From: an uncultured Mycoplasmataceae bacterium | GTDB lineage: Bacteria > Bacillota_I > Bacilli_A > Mycoplasmatales > Mycoplasmoidaceae | Length of the DNA: 8,834 nt | NCBI GenBank assembly: GCA_949299825.1 | Contig: CASGBP010000011.1 | Coordinates: 1 to 8,834 of the forward strand | Direction of reading: 5' to 3' | Shown: one piece after another, positions 1-7,000 of the stretch | Numbering within the stretch: position 1 is the first letter of the stretch | Layout of the letters: each line of letters opens with the position of its first letter | The notes under the pieces: model-generated | The model's input: the letters and a program-made list of their open reading frames with translations, nothing else | Told to the model about the DNA's origin: nothing | Databases searched by the model: none | Program-made: the position numbers and the translations under genes

Positions 1-1
1 A

Positions 2-82
2 GCATCAAATGGTATGGCAAATGATCCAAATGCAACAAAAAAATTACCTACCTGAAATCCACCAAATAAAGATGTTAAATAA
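2..82 (+). CDS. 3' end of an unidentified protein (partial)
   Basis: The frame beginning at base 2 is open to a TAA at 80-82 and gives 26 residues, ending in LPTWNPPNKDVK. It includes a TGA at 53-55 read as tryptophan, in line with the other genes here. The visible tail is hydrophilic, rich in Asn, Pro and Lys, with no membrane segment or known motif. The other two frames are less convincing: one stays open almost as long but gives a less balanced composition. The position just before nusA is where rimP sits in many Firmicutes, but nothing in this tail resembles RimP. Only the C-terminus is in the window, so no product can be named. The strong terminator at 194-229 may serve this gene, about 110 bases after its stop. 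Confidence 0.5.
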
Positions 83-151
83 GTTAGAATAAATAAAATT
101 TAGTTCATGATGCTGTTTTTGTAAGTTTTTAAAAATTTTATGAATCTTATT

Positions 152-178
152 TTTTCATTTTTTAACTAAATATATAGT
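152..178 (+). promoter_or_regulatory. possible promoter of the nusA operon
   Basis: In the AT-rich gap before nusA, TATAGT at 173-178 could be a -10 box and TTTTCA at 152-157 a weak -35 box, with a short 15-base spacer. Transcription would start near 185, just upstream of the hairpin at 194-223. The match is poor and AT-rich DNA gives such hits by chance. The position matters because, if it is real, the terminator hairpin lies inside the nusA leader. Confidence 0.25.
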
Positions 179-193
179 ATCATATACATGTAG

Positions 194-229
194 TTATTTC
201 AGGGCCACAAGGTTCTGAAATAATTTTTT
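194..229 (+). terminator. strong intrinsic terminator / possible nusA leader attenuator
   Basis: Bases 194-206 pair with 211-223 to form a 13-bp stem (11 Watson-Crick pairs and two G-U pairs) closed by an ACAA tetraloop at 207-210. Six T follow at 224-229, then a further T-rich stretch. This is the textbook form of a Rho-independent terminator and the best hairpin in the window. It lies 111 bases after the upstream stop codon but only 20 bases before the nusA Shine-Dalgarno. It can therefore end the upstream transcript, or act as an attenuator if the nusA promoter lies before it. The sequence cannot tell these apart. Confidence 0.85.
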
Positions 230-248
230 ATGTTTTAGATAATATTAT

Positions 249-254
249 GAGGTG
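249..254 (+). promoter_or_regulatory. Shine-Dalgarno of nusA (decides the start)
   Basis: GAGGTG lies in front of the ATG at 259, with six bases between GAGG and the ATG. An earlier in-frame ATG at 247 overlaps this site and has no Shine-Dalgarno of its own. Translation from 259 gives MAKKQ, and the extra four residues MRCK from 247 are unlikely to be real. Confidence 0.75.
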
Positions 255-258
255 TAAA

Positions 259-1797
259 ATGGCAAAGAAACAAAATTCAAATCTTGAATTATTAAATTTG
301 ATTCAAACTGTTGCAAGTGGTTATCAAGTTTCTCAAGCAAAAGTTGGGGATTTATTTTCTGATTCTGTATTAAAGGTTTTAAATAAATTTCTTCCTGATC
401 GAGTTTTCCAAATTGAAGTAAATTTAGAAACAGGTGAAATCATTTCAAAGGCTAAATATGTTGTAGTTGATAACTTGCCTGATGGAGACTATGATGATTT
501 TAATGAAATACCTTTAGATGCTTCAAAACAATATGGAGATTATAAAGTTGGTGATCAGTGTTTAATTGATTTTAATTTAAATAAGGAATTGACTAAACAA
601 CAAATTACTAATATTCTTCATATTTTCAAACAGAAATTAGGTGAAATTAATAATGCAAAGGTTTATGATGAATGAGCACCAAAAATAGGTCAAATCATAA
701 ATGCAGAAGTTGAAAAAGGTGACAAAAGTGGATTTTATATTATTAATTTAGAAAATAATAATTTTGGTTTTCTATCTAAAAAAGAATGTATCCCAGGTGA
801 AATTTTAAAGCCAGGTAATAAATACCAATTCTTGATTAAAGAAGTTAAAGAACATTCTAAGGGATGACCAGTAATTTTATCTCGAGCAGATCCAGAATTT
901 GTTAAAAAACTATTATTTCAAGAGGTACCAGAAATTGCTACTGGTGAAGTAAAAATAAATGTCATAAAAAGAATTCCTGGGTTTAAAACAAAAATTGCTG
1001 TTTCTAATGCAGGTGATTCAAATTTTGATCCTGCAGCAGTTGTGGTGGGATCAAAGGGAATGAGAATTAAAAATTTAAGTAATATCATAAACAATGAAAA
1101 GATTGAAGTTATTAGATATAGTGATAATTTTAAGGATTTCTTATTGAATGTATGTGGTCAAAATAATTTGGTAGGTTATAAAATCATTCTACCAAAGGAT
1201 ATTCCAGTTCAATCAAATAATACATCAACCAACGACATTGACTTAAATGCTGTAAATAGTGATGAAGGCAATGAAAAAACTCAAGATGAGATTAAACAAG
1301 AAAATAAACCACATGTAACTCTTGTTGTTAATGATGCAATTTTACCAGTAATAATTGGTAAAAAAGGATTCAATATTAAATTGATAGCTATGATGTTAAA
1401 TTGTAGTATTGATATTAATACAGTAGAACAAGCAAATAAGTTAAATTTAGATTATGAAAAAGTAATAAATGTTGTTAGTTCTCCAATTAATAAACCAATT
1501 AAAACACCAGCTAATAAATTAACTTCTAGTCATGTTAAAATACAACATAAAATGACTCAATCAAACGATGATTTATTAGATGATTTATCAATGTTGTCTA
1601 CTGAAGAAATTGAACAAAAATATCATATTGATATAACAAGTACTAATAATGTATTAAAAGAAAATCAAACTAAGCCTAAATTAAAACAAAAGCAGGATGA
1701 AATACCAATGTTAGATGATTATGAAGACATGGATTTATCTGAAGCATTTTCTGATGAAATAGCTAATTTAATTAATGATGAAGAAAATAAAAAATAA
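259..1797 (+). CDS. nusA: transcription termination/antitermination factor NusA
   Basis: NusA binds RNA polymerase and nascent RNA and controls pausing and termination. The 512-residue frame is intact only with TGA as Trp, at 673-675 (W139) and 865-867 (W203). Visible order: N-terminal polymerase-binding domain (about 1-135), S1 domain (about 138-205), then the family signature DPEFVKKLLFQEVPEI leading into KH1 with its GSKG loop at 264-267, and KH2 with GKKG at 367-370. Two features are unusual. A hydrophilic, mostly acidic insert at about 316-351 separates KH1 from KH2, which are almost contiguous in Bacillus-type NusA. A tail of about 110 residues follows KH2; it has Lys/Gln-rich stretches, an acidic Leu-rich patch at 437-451 and another at 484-505. 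The tail is probably disordered with short helices. In Mycoplasma pneumoniae NusA is known to sit between RNA polymerase and the ribosome, so the tail could have a docking role, but this is inference. ylxR overlaps its 3' end. Confidence 0.97.
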
Positions 1798-2032
1798 TAT
1801 TCGCACTTGCATCGTATCAAAAACTAAAAATAACAAGTATGATATGATTAGGTTAATTGTTAAAAATAATGTTTTGATAATTGATAATGAATATAAACTA
1901 GAAGGTAGAGGGTATTATTTACTAAAAGATAAAACTATTATAGATAAAGTATTAAATAATAAACAATTATTAAGCAATAAAGTTAAAGTAGAAGTAACAA
2001 AGGATTTTTATGATAAGCTAAAAAATTTTTAA
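1775..2032 (+). CDS. ylxR: YlxR-family RNA-binding protein (RnpM-like)
   Basis: This small basic protein has 85 residues, a usual length for the family. Its signature reads RTCIVS near the N-terminus, then MIRLIV, a D at the end of the second strand (LIIDN) and GRGYYL, matching the YlxR pattern R-x-C ... L/M-I-R ... D ... GRG-x-Y. The GRG-x-Y surface is the presumed RNA-binding patch. The Bacillus homologue (RnpM) has been reported to bind and modulate RNase P; whether this one does is inference. The gene starts inside the end of nusA (23-base overlap) with two adjacent ATG codons at 1775 and 1778 and no clear Shine-Dalgarno, so translation is probably coupled to nusA. It contains no Trp codon. 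infB follows 15 bases after its stop. Confidence 0.9.
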   Translation: MMKKIKNNIRTCIVSKTKNNKYDMIRLIVKNNVLIIDNEYKLEGRGYYLLKDKTIIDKVLNNKQLLSNKVKVEVTKDFYDKLKNF

Positions 2033-2047
2033 AAAGGAGATATTTTT

Positions 2048-3889
2048 ATGAAGGGTAGTAAAAATAACAAATTTAATAAAAAGCATGATAATAGAGCTCA
2101 AGTAGTTATAAAGGAACAATTAAAAAAAGTTGATATTGGTATTCATAATGGAGTTTTTGTTTTTACTGATCCTTTAACCCTAGGTGAGTTAGCAAAAAAA
2201 ATAAACAAAAACCCTTCAGATCTAATTACTTATTTTTTTAAAAAAGGAACTATTTTAACAATTAATGATTTATTAACCATCGAACAAATTGGGGAAATTT
2301 GTCTTGAAAATAACCTAGATTTTAAAATTGAAAAAAACATTAGTGCTGAAAATATTTTAGATAACATCTCCTTCGATGATGATGAAAGTTCTTTAACTAA
2401 ACGTCCTCCAGTTGTTACCATTATGGGACACGTTGATCATGGTAAAACTACATTATTGGACAAGATAAGAAAATCCTCTATAGTTACTTCAGAAGCTGGA
2501 GGTATTACTCAACACATTGGAGCTTATCAAATAAAAAAGGATGATAATTTGATTACTTTTATTGATACTCCTGGTCATGAAGCCTTTAGCCAAATGAGAG
2601 CAAGGGGTGCTAATGTTACTGACATAGTTATTTTAGTGGTTGCAGCTGATGATGGAATTAAACCACAAACAGAAGAAGCTATAGCTCATGCAAAGCAAGC
2701 AAAAGTACCTATTATTGTTTTTGTTAATAAGATTGATAAAGATGATGCTAACATTGAGAAAATAATGAGTCAATTAGCAGATCATGATTTAGTGGTTGAA
2801 GAATGAGGTGGAAATATAACAATGATAAAAGGTTCAGCATTAACTGGAACAGGAATCAATGAATTAGTTGATGCTATAATCTTAACAGCTGAATTATTAG
2901 ATTTAAAAGCAAATCCCAATAGATTAGCTTATGGTACTGTTATTGAAGCAAATCTAGATAAAGGCTTTGGTCCAGTTGCTACTGTACTAGTTCAAAATGG
3001 AACCATTCAAAAAACTGATTATATTGTAGCAGGATCAACATATGGAAGAATAAGGTTATTATTAAATGACAATAAACAAGAAATAGTAAATGCAACTCCC
3101 TCAACCCCAGTTATGATTATTGGATTAGACAATGTTCCCTCTGCTGGAGAAAAATTTTTAGCTTTAAGGGATGAAAAAGAAGCAAGAAACATTGCTAACA
3201 AAGTTAGACAAAAAAAGATAAGGGAAGAACAATTTAGACAAATTAATTCTAATATTAGAGAAAAAATTGCTAGTGGTGAAATTAAGAATGTAAATGTTAT
3301 TATTAGAACTGATGTTCATGGTTCAAATGAAGCAATAAAGGGAATGATAGATAAATTAGTTGTTGATGGAGCTAATTTAACTGTAATTAAGTCAAATATT
3401 GGTGAAATTACTGAATCTGATGTAAGACTAGCCCAAACATCAAATGCAATGATTATAGGTTTTAATGTTAAGGCGTCTAGAAATATTACTGAATTAGCTA
3501 ATAATGTAGGGATAGTTATTAGCTTTTTTGATGTCATTTATAAATTAAAAGAAGAATTAATTTCAATTTTAAAAGGTTGTTTAGATCCAATTTATGAAGA
3601 AAAAGATATCGGTGAATTTTTAGTACTAAAAACTTGAAGACATAGTGAAATAGGAACAATTGCAGGGGGAAAAGTGACTTTTGGAAAAGTTACAAGAAAA
3701 GCTAAATGCCGTGTGATTAGGGATGGAATAGTGTTATATAAATCAGAAATATCCTCTTTGAGACATGAAAGAGATGATATTAAGGAATGTTTAGAAGGAA
3801 AAGAATGTGGGATGGTAGTCAAAAACTTTAATGATATTAAAGAAAACGATATTATCCAAATATTTGAAGAAATTCAAAAGATAATTTAA
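2048..3889 (+). CDS. infB: translation initiation factor IF-2
   Basis: This GTPase delivers initiator tRNA to the ribosome and promotes subunit joining. The 613-residue frame requires TGA as Trp at 2804-2806 (W253) and 3635-3637 (W530). A short basic N-terminus leads into an IF2N module (about 36-95). The G domain follows: G1 GHVDHGKT at 127-134, switch I GGITQHIGAY at 151-160, G3 DTPGH at 173-177 with the catalytic-type His177, G4 NKID at 227-230 and G5 SAL at 263-265. Domain II (from about 285), the linker helix with many charged residues (about 375-410), the core domain and the C-terminal barrel with IGTIAGG and the late KNFNDIKENDII motif complete the protein. The length is that of the compact mycoplasma form without the long N-terminal extension of enteric IF-2. 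A strong Shine-Dalgarno, AAGGAGA at 2034-2040, sits seven bases before the ATG. All GTPase residues look intact. No rbfA follows, although it does in many relatives. Confidence 0.98.
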
Positions 3890-3919
3890 AATCATAGTTA
3901 GGTTTATTGAGTTTTACAC

Positions 3920-3960
3920 CTATATAAAGATTATAATAATCTATATGGAAGAATTATTTT
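3920..3960 (+). terminator. weak terminator-like hairpin after infB
   Basis: Bases 3928-3933 (AGATTA) pair with 3937-3942 (TAATCT). Past a two-base bulge, 3920-3925 pair with 3943-3948. The stem is almost all A-T, the loop has only three bases, and the T run (attatttt) starts about six bases after the stem. It lies 31 bases after the infB stop, which is the right place for the operon end, but it is far weaker than the hairpin at 194-229, so read-through into the next gene is possible. Confidence 0.35.
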
Positions 3961-3970
3961 TGCTATCCAA

Positions 3971-3999
3971 TTTACAAGGGAATTAAAATATGTTATAAT
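3971..3999 (+). promoter_or_regulatory. near-consensus promoter of the giant surface-protein gene
   Basis: TTTACA at 3971-3976 (one mismatch to TTGACA) and a perfect TATAAT at 3994-3999 are separated by exactly 17 bases. A TG at 3991-3992 makes an extended -10. The expected start of transcription is near 4006, giving a leader of about 90 bases. This is the only near-consensus sigma-A-type promoter I found in the window, and it suggests that the following gene is transcribed strongly and independently of infB. Confidence 0.8.
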
Positions 4000-4042
4000 G
4001 ATACTAGTGGTATTATGAGGGTAACTATTTAATATATTTTTG

Positions 4043-4070
4043 TTTTAGTGCCTTTTTTGCTACACTAAAA
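4043..4070 (+). promoter_or_regulatory. hairpin in the 5' leader of the giant gene
   Basis: TTTTAGTG at 4043-4050 pairs perfectly with CACTAAAA at 4063-4070, enclosing a 12-base pyrimidine-rich loop (4051-4062) with a run of six T. It lies between the promoter and the Shine-Dalgarno, 12 bases before the latter. No T tract follows directly, so it is not a standard terminator. It could stabilise the messenger, bind a protein or be incidental. I do not recognise a known riboswitch. Confidence 0.45.
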
Positions 4071-4082
4071 ATTTGGTTGAAT

Positions 4083-4088
4083 GAGGGG
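4083..4088 (+). promoter_or_regulatory. Shine-Dalgarno of the giant gene
   Basis: GAGGGG lies six bases before the ATG at 4095. It supports this start, which also gives a classic basic-then-hydrophobic export signal at the N-terminus. Confidence 0.75.
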
Positions 4089-4094
4089 TAAACC

Positions 4095-7000
4095 ATGAAA
4101 AAGAAAATATTATTCAATTGTTTATTAGCCGGGGTATTAGGTGTAGTTCCAGTTTTTTCTACAAGTTTAATGTTGTTGAATAAACCTACTGGAATTAGAT
4201 TTGATGGCAAAATATTTGCTAATTCAGAATCTTTAAAAAAATACATTGATGATACTTATGCGATCAAAAGTGTTGAATCTTTATCTGATGACTACTATGT
4301 AGAGAAAAATGGTAAAAAAGTTTACATTGGTCAAACTCAAATGCAACAAATTGCAGATGAAGCTTCAAAAAATTCTGAAACTAAAACAATTTATTCAACC
4401 GATAGTGATATTCAATCTAATTTAATTAATCCAAATTTAGGTGAACTTAATCCTCAATGATTTGCAAAGAGCGAAATTGAACCTGGTCAATCAATTAAGA
4501 TCTATCGTGGTAGTGGTGATTCAATTTATTTAGATGAAGCAGATGCATTAACTACTTTTATTAATTCTGGAAATGATGTTTATTATTTCAATGACATATA
4601 CTTTAAGGATAAAGAAGAATTGTATACGTATCTTGTAAACATATATTTCAAGGATGAAATCAATTCCAATGCTACTAGTTTAAGAATTAAATCTCCTAAT
4701 GGTGAGTATTCAAACATTATAAATATGAATAGCAAATCTGATTGAAAAGCAACTGCTGCAGCTTTTATTCAAGATAATGCTCAAACTGTAACCAGAATCA
4801 AGACTAAAACAGGTTATAAGTATGTGTCAAGTAAATCAGACGTGGATAATGCAGTTAATTTTGATGATATTCCTTATGTGAAAGTAAAAGCAAACCAAGG
4901 AAAGCAAAATTTTGTAATTGGATTAAATGAAGCAGATACTTATGATTTGGATGGTAGTAATTTTTATTCAGGTTATGTAAATGTTCTTGATGGAATGGCA
5001 AATCCTAATAATTGAACTAGACAATTTGATGTTTTGGTTAGAAACAATAATGAAAAGGCTACTTCATTATTTAACAAAAATATGAACACTTTCTTTGAAG
5101 AATTTATATCAAGAGGAACAAGACAAGAAATTAGAGAGAATGAAAATGATAGTAACTCAAAATTAATTGATGTTAAATATACCTCTAATTATCTATTTGA
5201 GCCTGCAACAAATGCAAGAACAAGTCTTGATTATGTTGCTAATTTAGGAACAATTACTTCTAAAAATCAAGTTGATGGATCATTGGTTGGTTCTAGCGAT
5301 TCAGTTGTTTCATTAAATTCTGATGTTGCTTCAATTCAAAGACAAGTTAATACTGAAGCAATTTCAAGTTTATCAGAGTCTTTTGCATCATTATTTACTA
5401 ATGTCTATCCACAGTATCAAAATATATACAATGAAATGATGGAGATTAGTAATAACTATGCCTCAATGAAAAATTTTAATATATTGTTGAAAGTGCCAAT
5501 GTTATTTTCAGTTGCAATGGATAGATTAATATCAGCTGGTGCTCCAAATAGATTAATAGATGCTACAAGAATGTATTTTAAAAACATTACAGCAATTTAT
5601 CAAAATTTATTAGAACTTAATTTAGGTAGTAGTGCCTTAGAACCAGTTGCAGATGCACAAGCACATGGTAAATTAGATTTGGTAAGTCTTTTTGGAATTG
5701 AAAATGAAAACATTGAGTTTGATATTCAAAAGTACCAAACATATTTAATTACAAATTATCCTACTTTAATTGCTGCTACTGGTGCTAATAATCAAGCTAT
5801 ATTAGCAGCAAGTTTAGGAACTAACCTTAGATCTAGTTCTTTGGATTCAGTTATAAATGGAATTGTTGAAACTATACCTAGTTTAGATTCAGTATCTACT
5901 AGTTTGGTACATAGTAATACTAAGAAAAGTATAATATTTGCTTATAATCAAGGTAATACTATTATGTCAAATAAAGAGTTATGAGAAAAGGCTAGTGATG
6001 ATTTTGCATTGCATACTGCACTTATTTTGACAGCTTCTAGACTAACTAATACATCTGTTCGTGATGAGGCATTGGATGCAATTCAAGATCATGCAGGTGA
6101 ATTATTAAACAATCCTGATAGTTGAGAATATGTACCAAATGATAATTTATTTAAAAAATATGCATTCTATATTTATGAGACTGAAGGAAAAATATTGACT
6201 CCAAATGATATTTTATTGACTATAAATAGTCTTGAAACTAAATCCTTGATTTCATGAATTTCAGCTATTCAAGCAGTTGAAATTGAATTAGAGGAAGATT
6301 ACAATGCAGATCTTGCAAAAAGATTACTAGACTTATCACCTGAATATGGAACTGAATATGATAAGGATGACTTAGTTGATTTTAACATGAATCAAGATAG
6401 CATCATTAGTGAGCGTTTCTATCAATACAATTTTACTGATAAAGTATCAAGTATTAATTTAAACTCTATGTATAATGGTGTTTACATGTCATTCTCACAA
6501 TTTAGTGCAGTTACAATTATGAGAATGTTGGCAGATTTATCTGCAAATGATACATTGTTTATTTATGATGAAGAACAAAAAGTAGTTGTAATTAATCCAG
6601 AATATGCAACAGCAGCAACTAATTTAATGAAACAAATAATGGATGAAAATGAACAATTAATGATTCAATTAACCCATTTATATAGAGGTTTTCAAACTAT
6701 TCAACAAGGCATAGATGATTTAGCTATTAAGTATAAATATTCTGAGACTAAAGAATGATATCTAGATGAAGATACTACTAGAAATATTATGAAAAATACT
6801 GCACAATATTCAGCAATAATTAATCAAAATATTGAAAGCTTACAGGCTGGTTTATCAAGCATAAATGTACCACTAAAAACAGGACAAATTATTGCATATA
6901 GTGGTAGTGCTACTGATATGAGAGATTTTCGTGAAACAAATAATAATTTTGAGTTAAATGTTGATGTACAAAAAGTTCCTTTTGCTGCAAATTCTGCAAT

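Noticed and set aside
231..252. Short words shared by the nusA leader and the giant-gene leader (TGTTTTAG and TATTATGAGG, also at 4041-4048 and 4011-4020)
   Set aside because: They occur in opposite order and at different distances from the start codons. In DNA this AT-rich they can arise by chance, and GAGG is simply Shine-Dalgarno-like.
2230..3822. Open frames on the minus strand within infB
   Set aside because: They lie wholly inside a strongly conserved gene on the other strand, lack ribosome-binding sites and give low-complexity proteins. They are shadows of infB.
4015..4032. A five-codon leader peptide (MRVTI) in the leader of the giant gene
   Set aside because: It has no Shine-Dalgarno and would start about ten bases after the predicted transcription start. 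A frame this short is expected by chance.
4095..4180. Lipoprotein signal with Cys9 as the lipid-modified residue
   Set aside because: The cysteine is only nine residues from the start, inside the hydrophobic stretch, and lacks the small residues of a lipobox before it.
4025..4246. Minus-strand frame over the promoter leader and start of the giant gene
   Set aside because: It has no Shine-Dalgarno or recognisable product, and it covers a well-supported leader, start codon and signal peptide on the + strand.
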